From positions 15,933,579-15,997,578 of the forward strand of contig OZ234500.1 of assembly GCA_965153455.1 (NCBI GenBank): a DNA stretch of 64,000 bases. The letters run 5' to 3'. The position numbers were made by a program, and so were the translations under genes. The notes beneath the pieces were generated by a model. That model made no database searches. It was not told where the DNA came from and was given only the letters and a program-made list of their open reading frames with translations. Every line of letters begins with the position of its first letter. Position 1 is the first letter of the stretch. Below, piece after piece: positions 9,661 through 21,733 of this stretch. This DNA comes from Sphagnum compactum. Taxonomy: Eukaryota > Bryophyta > Sphagnopsida > Sphagnales.

Positions 9661-12600
9661 ATGGTTGCTGCTGTGGCTCTGTCTTCTACACCGAGTCCTG
9701 CCTCTTCTATGCAGGAGACTCAGTTGCTAGAGAAGAAGAGTGAGGGAGAGAATGGACATCACTTTGGAGGATTGCCAGCAGCAGAGAAAGCCAATACGAC
9801 TGCAGTGCGAAAGCTACGAAATAGGGAGATTACCTCCAGGTACAAAGCTGCCACAGTTGCCCCTGCTCCCCCAGTTGCACCGCTTGTTGCTGCGGGTCGT
9901 CGAAATCCTTCTCCTCTCAGACAACCTTCTTCCCCATCTCGGCAGTCGTCTCCTGTTAGAAATCGAAGTTCTAGCTCAAATACAGTAATAACTACCACCA
10001 CTGAGGTGGTTCCTGTGCGCCATCCATCTCCAAACTTAGGCCGTAGTGCAAATGCACCTGATGTTCCAAAACGGGCTTTTTCTGCTGAGAGGCGACGGCC
10101 ATGGCCTGCTGTCACTTCTGATGGAAAGTTGCCATCCACGAGCTCGGTGGAAAAAGCTTTGGCCAGTGTCAAGCCTCATGCAGGAGCTGGACGGGGACCT
10201 GAACTCTGGCCATCCATGTCAGCCTCCAAGAAGGTGGTGTCCAATGGGATTCCTGTCAATGGCAGCTGGTTTGAGGGGAGAGGTGAGGAGAGCAGCCATC
10301 CCTCTGACCACACCTTAAAACCTGCAGCAAATGGTGCTCATCGATCCACTGATCCAGCTGTACGGTCTCCCCAGCGAAAAGGGTCCCCTGTCCGTCGTCA
10401 AAGTATGGATCAAGCTGAGAATGCACGTCCTGCCACAAATTTGCACATGAAACCTGACCAGCAAAGGTGGCCTGGCATCAGCAATGGCAAAGGGTTCGGG
10501 GGAGCGATGACAAGGAGTGTGGATCTTAGTATTGATAGGGAAAGGCCCCTGAGTCGGTCTGCCACGATACTGATTCAGGGTCAGCCTGGAACTGCTTCCT
10601 CTCGAACTGCTAGGCCCACTGCCTCTCAGAGCTTCAATCGATCTGTCAATGAAGGCCTGGCAATGTCCGTGGGTCAAGCAAATCTAAGGCGCAATTCCAC
10701 ACCTACCAAAGGCAGGGTGGGACCGGATACTACTGGTTCTCGTGAGGCTGCAGTGCAAGCTGCTGATGGTGCACAACAGAGTCACTCAACTGCAGGAGGA
10801 GATGCTGCTATGCATTTGCGGCAATTGTCCCAGGATTCTGTGGCAACTGTAGACTCTTGTGTCATCCCATTTGAGAATGTGTCAGATACAGAAAGTGTGT
10901 CTTCTGGAGGCTCTGGACCAGGTTGTAGAGGAGGCCCTGGTCAGGGTACTGCTGTCCCAGCCCGTGTATGGCAAGACATGAGCAGTAAATTGAGGCGATT
11001 CTCTGAGGGAAATCGAGTGCGTGCATCAGAGTCTGATATTGCAGCAGCTGGTGTCACAGGAGTGAAGGCAGTGCGACGCAGCAGGGTTGTGCCGATGGGA
11101 ACCCAACAGTTACCTTCTAGTACAGCAAGTATGACTGGAAGCATGACATCACCATGGTCATTTTCTCCTGGCCGGGTGATAAACAATCCTGGGTCCATTC
11201 CACAACTTCCCACTTCCCCCCAACCTACAAAGGCGTCTTCATCTCCCTTGAGAGGGTTGCCAAGTCCACAGAGGTCACGGCCTGTATCTGCTGCAACAAT
11301 AGCAATTGCAGGCACTGCTCGTAATTTAGGAGGTATGATGGTGAATTTTGGATTTGATGGACGGAGCAGAGGGAAAAAGGCACTAACTCAGCAGGAGGAG
11401 GCTATGCTTCTGCGCATTTACCACAACCGTTGGCTGCAATGGCGATTTGTGAATGCTCGTGCTGAAGCTGTCATGAGTGCCCAAAAATCCGCTGCTGAGG
11501 TGTGTACTATCCTTGAACAACTAAACACTTCTTTTATTAGCACCACTCTGCAAGCTCACTTTGCAGCACCAACGTCTTTGGACCCCTCCTGTCCTTCACT
11601 GACTGACTGAGAGCTTTGGTAGTGTGATTGGTTTCTCTCATGTAAGGTGACACCCAGACATCACCTTAGGTTTCCTTTTAGTATATAAATGTGTCTGATG
11701 ACCTTATTGAATCAATGGAGTTTGGGTGGATCTGGAGGTGGACACAGAGCAAAAGAAAGCTTATAGTTTCAATGCACATCCCTGTGTGCAGCAGTTGAAC
11801 ACACACGTTCCAACATTTTCCGTCTCTACATTGTGGTTAAAGAGTTTCTATCATGGGTCACAAACATTTAGTGTTTCTGAGAAATGCTGTTCCAAAATTT
11901 GTGCAGAGGTCACTGTATAATGTCTGGCTCAAGACCTCCGAGTTGCGGAAAACTGTCGCCATGCAACGCATTAAACTTCAGCAAGCCAGACAGGCTCACA
12001 AGCTGTGGTCCATATTATCCAAACATGTAAGTTGTCAGGTTTTCACCCTTCTTACCACAAATCATGTGCTGGGTTCGCTGGTGTAGTGGGAATGATTTTT
12101 CTATACCATCCATCAATCGTGTTGAGCAACTTAGTTACATCTTGTTCTGCCCCAAAAACTGTTGTGAAAAATGTACATACTTTTCCAAATTGAATAACAC
12201 TTGGGCACACTGTAACGAAGTTCTTTCAAAAGACATGAGACATAATTGATAAGTTTGCTGAGGTCTGCTTACACGAACTCTGAAATCAGTAGTTTTGGCA
12301 TTTGTCTAAAGATTTAAAGCATGATCTGATCAGGCAATGGGTCTGAGTCTTTGCAGGCAGCACATCTGGACAGCTGGGAAACTCTAGAGGAAGAGCACTC
12401 AAGTGCATTGACTGGAGCCATGGAGGCACTGGAAGCTGCCATCTTGAGAGTTCCTGTTACCGGGGGTGCCAAGGTAAATGGAAAAAACCACAATATTCAG
12501 TAATGACACACACATGAAGAGATGTGTTTGCAAGGAAGTAGTGCATTTTCTGCCAAATCCCTGCATGAATTAATGCTGGATAAAAGTTCTGCTGTACTGC

Positions 12601-13452
12601 AAATTGCGTTTGTTGTAAAAGTCCGTGCCCAAAAAAAGTCTTAGAAAAATAACTTGTGGTTTACTTAGAGATTTTGAAACTAAGCCTCGTAGTACAATGT
12701 GGTTCAGTTTGTGGGTGGACTGCTCTTAGATCATGCACCTTAAAGAAATGCATTTTTCTGTGTTGTATATGCAGGCAGATGTACATGCAGTAGGAGAAGC
12801 ACTTGGATCAGCTGTTGATGTACTGAATGCTGTGGAAGTGTCTGTGACTTCTCTGTCAGCCAAGGTAAGACATTTATGGACCTGTCCGTATGGCATGATA
12901 TTGTAGTTGAAGATCATGAAGAAGCTTTTCAGTTTTGGCTTCCAAAGGTGGGTTCTGGAACAATGTCACTGTTGAGAAATTAATACATAGTGTTTGCCCT
13001 TGCAGGCAGAGAGTATGGACGTGTTATTATCTCGACTTGCAGAGACTTCAGCACAGGAGAGGGTTCTTTTGGAAGAGTGTGGGCATCTTTTGTCTGTTGC
13101 TGCTTCTCTAGAGGTACAAAACACATTTACTGGACGACATATAGTCGGTTGGCAAGTGAACATTGAGATTGGAACAAGTGTACTTGTGGAACAAGTAAAT
13201 TTGCAACAGTTCTTTTAAAGTCATTGAGATATGGAGCAAAAGAAAGTGATATAGGTCTTGTGAGCAAGCTACTCCTTGCTTGGACAATATATTAATCGGT
13301 TGGATCTTGTGGTTGTGATTGAGCAGGTAGAGGAGCGCAGTCTACGTACACATCTAATTCAGCTTGAATCTGAAAAAGGGCGGGCCTCAGCAACTCTGCC
13401 CATGAGTGGTAGGATGATGGCTGGCAACCATGCATGGCTGTCCACATCTTGA
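9661..13452 (+). CDS. QWRF: QWRF-family (AUG8/EDE1-like) microtubule-associated protein, six exons
   Basis: Predicted 799-aa protein. Exons by GT-AG sites and frame: 9661-11499, 11907-12026, 12357-12473, 12775-12864, 13006-13113 and 13327-13452 (stop TGA); all junctions are phase 0. The N-terminal ~560 residues are Ser/Pro/Arg-rich and likely disordered, with KLRNREITSRYK near the start and PKRAFSAERRRPWPAV further on, both typical of the family. The signature QWRF lies at residues 593-596 (HNRWLQWRFVNARAEAVM), followed by helical, coiled-coil-prone exons 2-6 (LYNVWLKTSELRKTVAMQRI; LLSRLAETSAQERVLLEECG). Known family members include AUG8 and EDE1, which bind microtubules and link the augmin complex to gamma-tubulin-dependent nucleation. 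The basic disordered half is the expected microtubule-binding part. Which subgroup (AUG8/EDE1 or QWRF1/2) is undecided. The frame stays open upstream to 9610 without another ATG. No defects seen. Confidence 0.93.
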
Positions 13453-15000
13453 AGAAGGATGCACCTTGCATTTGGTGTATGAAACCAAATTTCCCACTTT
13501 TTGGCAGCAGACCCCGACTCTGGAAGACAGACAGCACAGCCTCCCCCCTCCCAAAGCAGAGAGTGCTCCTCTGGAGTTCTCAGCAAGTTTGAGGCACCCA
13601 AGAAGCTATAGAGCAAGAAGGTGGGGTGGTAGTTCCAAGAATCTCACTGCATATCAAGCAGAGGAGGAGGGAGCTTTGGGCACACCTACTTTGAGTGGCT
13701 ACTTCCAATTGCCTTTTGAGCTGTTCCCAAACTACACCTGTTAAGATTCTGTCATTCTGGACTTGCTCCTTTGCTGCCAAACTGATACTTGCTCTGTTAT
13801 GAGCAGTACCCATGTAACATACCTAGTTTGCCAAAAGAAGGCTGGCCCTTTCCAGGCCTACGTGCCAATTCATGTTAATTTTGGACATATGTGCTGTTGT
13901 TTTCTCTTGCTTGTCAGTTTCTGAATCTTCTTCCAGGGCAGTGGCCAACAGTGGATCAACATGCTTCAGCACAGCACAACCTGGAAGGTTGGGTCACTGA
14001 AACAGACAAGTATCCCAACACTGCTCAAATCTGTTGTGTCTGCTGTATTCACAATTGCAAGTATGTGTACCATGTTGAGAGACTGAGAAACGATCTGTCC
14101 ACCTCTTTGTGTTTTGTTTGCATCTTTGTGTCCTGTGCAAGATTCTGCCACAACCCTATAGTTCTTTTGTTTTCCTTGGAAGTTACTGCATTGCCCCTCC
14201 GATTCTCGTCACCTTATGACATTCTAGTTGTGAAGTCACCAGGCCACTAGAGGCAAGTTTCTGCAAAGAGATGGGTGCTGTTGCTGTTAAGGAAGGTCCT
14301 TTGACCAACAATGTGTATGGAAAGCTTTTGTCTTAGCATATACAGTTGCAAAGTATTTCCATCTATAGTACAAGGTTATTGAGTCTCATTTTCCAGTAGT
14401 TTCTTCCTGTGTAGGATTTTGGAATTGTTGTCATTTGAGCTGTTGTTTAAAAATAGTTTTTCCTTTGAAAGAAAGCTCTCATATCAGAGCTTACATGTTG
14501 GCAACTGACTGAAGCTCTTGAATCTTCTGGACCCATGCAGGTTTTTGAGATTTCCTGGGAAGCAGTTCAGGAGATGGGCAAACTATGGGATGTTGCAAAT
14601 AATTGTGCATCAAGGAATCTGTGCTGAGGTGAGATGCTAAACATGAATTCAGATGCATGCAAATTGAGAAGACAAAAAGAAGATCTTGGCTTTTAGTGCT
14701 CAAGCCAAGATCTTTTGTAGGCCATAATAGTTTCAAATGCATTTTGAGAAAACTCGTAGAACCTCTGCAATGTGTGATCTGCTGAAGTGCACTGATAATC
14801 TAATTGATTAGTTGATCCCAATTTGTCAAAATCTAAGTCCTAAATGTATCTGTTTCTCAATTTTTTTGTTTTCTGATGTAAGGACTGGATGTGACTATTC
14901 TGGCAAAGAGCTGTGCAACAATTTGGACTCTACTGCTATATCAGTTTGCCATAAGACTATTTGACTGCAAGGTGGCCAGCTGCTTGGTGAGAAGTGTTTG
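13453..15000 (+). other. 3' flank and probable 3' untranslated region of the QWRF gene
   Basis: Composition stays gene-like (less AT-rich) to about 15 kb, with no further conserved exon. The protein ends as expected for the family at 13452, so this stretch is read as 3' UTR and downstream DNA. The transcript end cannot be placed from sequence. It contains the short hairpin at 14681-14713. Confidence 0.4.
14681..14713. repeat. Perfect 12-bp hairpin with 9-nt loop
   Basis: AGATCTTGGCTT (14681-14692) and AAGCCAAGATCT (14702-14713) are exact inverted copies around a 9-nt loop. It lies downstream of the QWRF stop codon and might fold in its 3' region. It is too short to call a microRNA. Confidence 0.7.
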
Positions 15001-16842
15001 ATGATGACTGGCAAGTTGGTATGCATTCCACTCACCTTTTTTTATGCTTCCAAATAATTCTAACAAAGAAAACTTTACATTGGGTATGCCTCAAGAGATT
15101 TGTGCATGCTAGTTGTGTTATGTTGTGGCACAAGGACACACCTTAAAGTCACAATGAAAACTTCAAATGTATTATGTTATGTGGGTTGATTGTTCACAAA
15201 TTTACTTCTCTTCCTTCTACATGCCAACCCACCCAAAACAAAAATCTGAAACATGAGTTTCTCTTCAAAGAACTTGTGATTTGAAGGCTTCAAATTATTC
15301 TCCAAGAAACGATATCCTCAATGTTATCCTCAAAATTTCCTTCACTTTTGGAACTAGAACCTGTTTGTTGTGTATTCCATTACATTTGTTGAAAATAGAA
15401 TGCATTTCTAGTTCTTTATAAGGTGAACAATCTTTTGGCAACCATATGTGGTTGTTGAATTTTGCATCATTTTGTTTGTTTTTCTTGGGGTTTGAACCCA
15501 TGTTTCAAATTTCTGGACACATCATGGTGAAGCAAATTACATCTGGACGGTATTTGTTTGTAATCATCATGTAACTTGAATTGTTGACAATGATCCACAT
15601 GAGGTGAAGAAGACGAAACGCATTAACATATCAATTTCGTGGCCACCTACTATTTTACCTTGAGTTCAATTCATGAACACTTAGTGTGGCCTATGCCAGT
15701 GGCTTAAGTGTGAACTTGTTACCCAACTAATTTCTTCTTTGCAAAACTAGTTTTTGTAATTTAGTTGAAATTTTAAGGACTAAACAAAATGAACATGAAA
15801 ATTCTCTCACACCTTACTTAGCTCTAAAAATTTATGAATTCACCATAGCTCATAAAATTTGAATTATTATTGAAGTCTTTTTCAACAAGACCAAGAGTAC
15901 ACCCGAATTCTCCTAGGTTTTTAAGTTTTGAATTTATTGAATTTTCAATGACAAAATTGTTTAATAAGTATAAACAATATGAAACCACTTGAATGCACCC
16001 ATCCATACTCACGGAGGCTTCCCAATGGTACCAAGAGTGTGAAGGGGAGATTGGGAGATCTAAACACGACAAACAAATAACCTTCCTTAATAGATACATA
16101 CATGTTATGTACAATTCCTTAATAGATACATACATGTTATGTACATAGGCCCAACTAGAGATCGATCACATGGTCAAAGCTTATGCCATTGTCAATTTTG
16201 GCACTCAAAGTGTGAAAACAAATTACTTTTGGAGGTGACAAAGGCATTTGAATATCTCACTTTTTGATTTCCATGTTTTCGACATAATAATGAGCATAAA
16301 ATTCCTCAACAATTTCAATGTAGGTTAGGTAAGCCAATGCCATGTGTTCCCTCTTTGCAACTTACATGTGACACATGTGAAGACACTAATGAGGATGAAC
16401 ACGATTTGGATGATTTATTTGAGCATCGTTCTATATTGTTTTGCTATCTACTAAAACTTAACAAAAACAAAGCCGGAGATTTTTATTTTTATTTTTTTTG
16501 AAATTCGGCAACTTAATTTTTTTTTTTTTTTTCACCATTGAAAAGAAAAATCATCAGCTGGCCAAAATAAACTACTATATATACAATAATCTCCAAAAGG
16601 GTCAATAAAAGAAAATGACTGCGATTGATTAGCCAACCATAAATGGTTGGCCGAGGAGGTGTTTGCATGAAAATAGTCTCATTTTTACATGGTTCAAATT
16701 TTCATGTTTACAGGTGTTGATGGAGGAAATAATGAGCACTCTATGTTGGCTGTAATGAATATGGTGTATAGGCTGAAATAGGCCGTTGTGGGTGATGATG
16801 ACCGATATAGGTAAAGCACTTAAGATGATTTTTTTTTCTTTT
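15001..16842. other. AT-rich intergenic DNA with a dispersed repeat fragment
   Basis: No recognisable gene. Positions 15678-15740 (TTAGTGTGGCCTATGCCAGT, GTGTGAACTTGTTACCCAAC) resemble 63890-63940 at the other end of the window, so a dispersed element fragment is present. A (T)n/(A)n-rich stretch lies near 16490-16530. Confidence 0.45.
16083..16144. repeat. Perfect 32-bp tandem duplication
   Basis: TTCCTTAATAGATACATACA followed by TGTTATGTACAA occurs at 16083-16114 and again from 16115. The two units are identical apart from the truncated end of the second. Confidence 0.85.
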
Positions 16843-17175
16843 ACTACGAGAGAACAAGGGACTTTGCCACACTGTGTGGCCTTCGCCATTTACATTAAAA
16901 AAGTATCTTAAGGCAAAAAGAAGAAGAATTATGGAAACTCAAATATTTCACCATGCAAAAATACACCTAATCTTCAAAAAAAAAGGCTCTAAAAGAAACC
17001 CAAAATCCTTCAAGATATTACAACTCTGTAACTAATCTCAGGTTTCAACACAAGCCAAAATACCCATCTTTGAAAATATCCTCATATAAAAAATAGACCT
17101 ATTATTATTATTACCTAGTGGCCAGAATCCCTTAAAGCTACATATACTCTAAAATGAATCTAAACACAATATCTA
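16843..17175 (-). repeat. Dispersed ~340-bp repeat, copy 3 (inverted)
   Basis: On the minus strand it carries the same blocks in the same order as the copy at 4116: ATTTTTTATATGAGGATATT, TTGTGTTGAAACCTGAGATTAG, TATCTTGAAGGATTTTGGGT and TTTTTAATGTAAATGGCGAA, ending at ACACAGTGTGGC and CCCTTGTTCTCT. The first ~35 bp with the GGCCTTGCC hairpin are missing or unrecognisable. Confidence 0.75.
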
Positions 17176-19730
17176 AAATGAAATTGTTGGATTTGGTGAA
17201 TTTTTTATGACAATTAAAATATGTAATAGGGTTTGGTAGGTTTGTGAGAATTTTGGAGGGCCAATGGAAAATGCTAGAAAGGGATATCATTCTTTTCAAT
17301 GTTTGGCAGAATACAGTTGCTTGTGTGTAGGCCTGAAGGAAGATGGTTTTTTTTTTCATTTCAGGCCAACCATATCACTGGATTTGGTGGTGTGAATTTG
17401 ATTTCTTAGTTATTTTTGAGTGAACTAACCGTTCAATGTGGAAATTAGCTATTTACCAATAGGGTTCTAGCACATTACTTGTGCACTTTTTTTTAATTAA
17501 TATTTTAATGTAGCCTATGTGATGATCATGCATAGGAAGATGGTAAAAAAAAAAATGATCATTTCTAGAAAGATTTAGCCAAATCTGGCTATAAACTAGA
17601 TATGGAGTGAGTACAAATCTCTAATCAAAACCTTCTATATTTATGGCTACACATTGAAAACCAAATATAGAAATTTGTTGACTTTTACTATCTTTTTTTC
17701 TCACTTCTGGCAATTGAAACTTTTCAAAGTCACTTCATTTTCAACAATTTGATTTCTAATATTGCTTTTTGGTGAAATTCTGTGAATTAAATTTATTAAA
17801 TAAAAAATTAGATTTAAAAAAAAAAAAAAAAAAAAAAAAACCTAATACAATGCTAATCATTCCCCACCATCCCCATGCATAAACATGAAAAACTGTACCA
17901 TATAAAGTGTAAAGCAATGTCACCACCTGGGCCAATTATTATAGTTGACCGATAAAAAAAATAAAAAATCAATTCTTCATACAGGCCCTCGTGAAAGGCA
18001 CTGTATCGAGGGCCTATGTACAGGTCCAAAGTGAGTTTTTTCACACTAATTGACTACTATTCTTCATCCCAAATACAGTTTTCCAGGCTAGTTTAGTGCT
18101 ACAGGTGAAGGAAGAGGCTCTTTGAACTATCATTTCTTTGAAGGTTATCTCCCATGCTTTCAATTTGATAGTACTCTGAATTTCAACATCCTTTAGGCCA
18201 TCACTTCTAGTGCTGAGAGTTGTAACTGGTGGCCCAAGATATTATACTGTGGTCCCTGGTTACTGTAGACCTTCCTCTCTCACACTTTCTCTCTCTCTCT
18301 CTCTCTTTGTGCCATTAGTAATGCTTTTTTGGAAGGTCCCAAAGCAACCCAAATCCTGTGTTCTGATGGTCCTTCCAACTACTTACCCATTTTCCATACC
18401 TTTTTGTGTGCAAGTGTTGTCCTCAAACAATGGGCTCCCTCCCCCTGCCCCCATGCTACTTCAAACTGAAGAGCATTTGCTACTTCAGGCTTTCCAACTG
18501 TTGGTGAATAGTGAAGCTTGCTATGCTGGAAGCCTCTGCACATTCCAAGTATGGTAATGTCCAAAAGTACAGCTTCTTGGATGTACACACAAGTGCAACA
18601 GGAGGTAGTTGTTATTGCTGACAGAAACAGAAGCCTCTGCAACCAGCACCCACATAACACACTCCCTTCCCCCTCCCCCCCCTCTGCAACATATCTCTCT
18701 TGTGCATTCTCCTGAGTTGGGATAACCTCCCGCCCCCCTCCCCCCTCTAGATCTTGACTTTGTCTTTTCAGACAAGCATTATTAATTAAGAGCAGAAACT
18801 TAGTTTCCCAAGCGTTTTCTGTTTTGAGTTTAATGAAGTTTGTCAGTAAAGTCACCCTCTCTTTCACCCCCTATCCTCCGAAGAATTAACATTTCCCCCC
18901 TAACCCCTCTGCTTTCACCCGTTATCCCCTCTTTCGGTGGTATATCGGTAAAGTAATGAAACTTTTTATTAAATTTCGGAATGAAATGCTGAAACTCAAC
19001 ATTCAATGCACAAGGTTCGAGAGTAATTATAGTAGTTGTACAGGTAGTAGCAGTGAAAATATATGTAGCAGCAGCAGCAGTGGGGTCGCTCAGGAAAAAA
19101 GGAAAGAGGGGATGAAACTCAGTTTACCACCAAAAGTGGGAAAAACTAGTTTGGCTCCTAGTTATTTCGTTTTTGTAAAATGTCATCCCCAGTTACGCAT
19201 TTGATGCCCTATTATGCCGAAACTGGCGATTCTCGCCCCCTAATCGCCTGACTTTCCGAAGATAACTTTAATGAATGTTGATGAGGAAGGGGGCTGTCAA
19301 CCTGTTATTTCTTCTGGCAAATTTTCTTTTATTTTATGAGCGAGGAGGAGAGATCCAACTTGAAAGCTCCAAGGCTCACTTTTTACTTACTAGTACTAGA
19401 GGTTAAAAAGAAAAATTGGGGCTGATTTTCACCACTTGGTGACCAAAAACAAATTCAAGTGTGACTGTACACAGGAATTTTGTTAAAAAAAAGGCACCAA
19501 AGTTGTCAGATTTCAAGGATTTTCTTTTGAGGTGGTGGGGGGGAGTCATGTTTAGACAATAAGTTACAACAGGTCACCAAAATATAGCAAGATTCACACT
19601 AAAGTTTCTTCTTTCCTTCTCTAACCCTGTAGCCAAGTTTGGTTATTTCCTCTTGTGGATGATTTTCATTCATCCATGAAGAAAAATGGGCCACCGGGGG
19701 GGGGGGGGGTTTCGTGTTTGAAAAATGGAA
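17176..19730. other. Intergenic DNA, partly pyrimidine-rich, no gene seen
   Basis: 17176-18200 is AT-rich with a run of about 24 A at 17818-17841. From 18200 to 19700 the composition rises, with (CT)n at 18287-18307 and clusters of C runs on the + strand (18670-18760, 18860-18930). Frames in this part are low-complexity and overlap on both strands, and none shows a domain. A poly-G tract lies at about 19695-19710. Confidence 0.45.
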
Positions 19731-20023
19731 TGCCCGCCAGAGTGAGTTTTGGGTTTTTGAAATGCCCCCCAAATAGCGGAGGAAAGCCGGGTAATGCTAA
19801 ACCCTAAACCCTAAACCCAATTGGAGCAGGTCTTTACGTGTATGTAATGGTTTGGTGAATGTGACGATCAAAGGCATGCCCGCCAGAGTGAGTTTTGGGT
19901 TTTTGAAATGCCCCCCAAATAGCGGAGGAAAAAGAACAGCTGGGTAATGATAAACCCTAAACCCTAAACCCAATTGGAGCTTTACGTGTATGTAATGGTT
20001 TGGTGAATGTGACGATCAAAGGC
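19731..20023. repeat. 146-bp tandem duplication containing telomere-like CCCTAAA repeats
   Basis: The segment starting TGCCCGCCAGAGTGAGTTTT at 19731 recurs at 19877. Both copies contain CTAAACCCTAAACCCTAAAC followed by CCAATTGGAGC, and end in ATGTAATGGTTTGGTGAATG and TGACGATCAAAGGCA. They differ by a few small insertions: AAAGAACAGC in the second copy, AGGTC in the first. CCCTAAA is the plant telomere unit, so this is an interstitial telomere-like tract captured in a duplication. Confidence 0.9.
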
Positions 20024-20711
20024 ATTGGAGCAACAAGCAGCTGGAGATGGCTGGCCAGAGATGATGAAGACAATGTTGGTGACAGTAGACAAGATCTTTG
20101 GCTCATGCCATAGGATTTTGTGTACATCCCCAATCAGTTTCACTATGGGACCCCACTGCCTGTTGCCTGCCTTTTTTCCCCTAAAGACCACCAATTGACT
20201 ACAATTTTTCATTGTCCTCTGACATCAAATTGAAGCTTCTCAACTTTGAAGTCAAGAACTCATACTGTCGAATGGAAGAACCAATTGACGGTGCTCCACC
20301 AAAACTCCCAAATATCTCTTGAAAACCTTATAATTCTCGCAAAAGTGAGCGGGACACAAATGAGTCATCATCAAACCACTGTTCTTTAGTAGTAGGTAGG
20401 AGCAGTGAAAATATATGTAACAGTAGTGGGGGCGCTCTCAGGGAAAAGGTTTAAGTGATCTGCAAATGCAGAGCAAATTCATAGCACCACTCTCTTTGAG
20501 CCAGAATGAAGCAACAGCCGCCACCATTGCACACCATCCATGAGGGAAGAAGGGTGGTCAAGATACACTTTTCCATCCAATTCCAGTTTGCTACCTAGCA
20601 ACAACTATGGTACCTTTTCTCAATTGCTATTTTTCCTACCTAGCTACCAACAACCTCCTTGGTAGGTAGCCTTACTTACATACTAGGTAACCATTTAAAG
20701 GCATCCATTTT
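20024..20711. other. Intergenic DNA, no gene seen
   Basis: Mixed composition. A short segment near 20395-20445 (AGCAGTGAAAATATATGTA, GGGGCGCTC) resembles 19049-19095, suggesting another local duplication. Short CTACCTAGC-type repeats lie near 20590-20690. No protein signal. Confidence 0.4.
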
Positions 20712-21063
20712 ATTGGCCTTGCCTATCAAGGCAAGAAGGATATATTGTGTTTAGATTCATTATAGAGTATAATAGTAGCTTAATGGATTTTGGCCCCCCT
20801 AGGTAATAAATAATAGGTCTATTTTTGTATGAGGATTTTTGAAAGATGATATTAAATGGCTTGTGTTGAAACTTGAGATTAGTTATTATAGAGTTATAAT
20901 AATATCTTGAAGGATTTTGGGTTTCTATCTGAGGGTTTTTGAAAACTAGGGGTATGTTTTGGCATGGTGAAATATTTGAGTTTTTCGTTATTCTTCTTTT
21001 GTCTCAAGACATTTTCTAATGTAAATGGCAATGTCATAGTGCGAAACACCCCTTGTTTATTGA
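20712..21063 (+). repeat. Dispersed ~340-bp repeat, copy 4
   Basis: Nearly identical to the copy at 4116 through TTGGCCTTGCCTATCAAGGC, GATTCATTATAGAGTATAAT and GAAACTTGAGATTAGTTATT. It then diverges but keeps TTTTCTAATGTAAATGGCAA and ACACCCCTTGTTTA at the end. It supplies the uninterrupted site used to interpret the insertion at 7390. A (CCTA)n array follows at 21093-21120. Confidence 0.85.
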
Positions 21064-21239
21064 GTATTCATTTATTTTTTACTTACGAACTAACCTACCT
21101 ACCTACCTACCTACCAACCTCCAGGGCCAAACTTTGAAGAATAAGTTATCAAGGTTGAAACCCAACGTTAACTCAGTTGTGGATGGATTCATTCACAACT
21201 GCCGAGTCATAAGTCGTAACAAGCTTTCAACAGGTGGTG

Positions 21240-21356
21240 TGCTGGTGGGCCTATGTTCAAGTGATGTCACTGAATTCAACCTATTGTGGTTGCAATGAAT
21301 TCATTGGTGCATTGAATAGGAAAAAATGAAATTGCATCCACATTTTGTAGTAGTGA
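21240..21356. mobile_element. Partial element related to the CACTA-type MITE at 63366
   Basis: It ends in CCACATTTTGTAGTAGTG, which in reverse reads CACTACTACAAAATGTGG, close to the end of the element at 63366. The interior has AAGTGATGTCACTGAATTC and GCAATGAATTCATTGGTG, similar in kind to GTGAATTCATTGG there. I did not find a matching left end. Confidence 0.4.
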
Positions 21357-21465
21357 TCTGACCATAAGAGAGCCTAAAGAACGTTCTAATCATAACCGTG
21401 ATGGTTAGGGAATTTTCTTTTGAGTGACATAATTTTTGTTTTGTTTTGTGAAATGTTTTGAGATT

Positions 21466-21733
21466 AGATTGGAAAATGTGATTTTGTCGATGTAAAATGT
21501 GTTTGTTGGACAATTGTGAAATACTTCGCAATTGAAGAACATAATGATAAAAGTTAGATTGGAAAATGTGATTTTGTTAGTGCAAAATGTGTTTGTTGGA
21601 CAATCATGAAATACTTGGCAATTGAAGAACATGATGATAAAAGTTAGATTGGGAAATGTGATTTTATCAGTGTAAAATGTGTTTGTTGGACAATCGTGAA
21701 ATGCTTGGCGATTGAGGAACATAATGATAAAAG
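21466..21733. repeat. 90-bp tandem repeat, three copies
   Basis: Units start at 21466, 21556 and 21646 with AGATTGG(A/G)AAATGTGATTTT and contain AAAATGTGTTTGTTGGACAA and TTGAAGAACAT(A/G)ATGATAA. Exact 90-bp spacing means the minus strand keeps one open frame (21722-21405) in which a ~30-residue block (CPTNTF, DKITFSNL, FIIMFFN) repeats. It has no recognisable domain, and the open frame may simply follow from the unit length being a multiple of three. Confidence 0.85.

Noticed and set aside
9740-11315. Other-frame and antisense frames across QWRF exon 1
   Set aside because: They are shadows of the conserved coding frame, which has the QWRF motif and family blocks.
13430-13744. Extra exon or overlapping gene after the QWRF stop
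   Set aside because: The family C-terminus is already reached at 13452, and this frame has no conserved blocks.
17818-17841. Poly-A run as the tail of a retroposed gene or SINE
   Set aside because: No target duplication, no internal RNA polymerase III boxes and no gene-like sequence upstream of it.
18379-18867. Minus-strand 162-codon frame in C-rich DNA
   Set aside because: Gly/Glu/Arg-rich translation of pyrimidine runs, overlapping another open frame. No motif.
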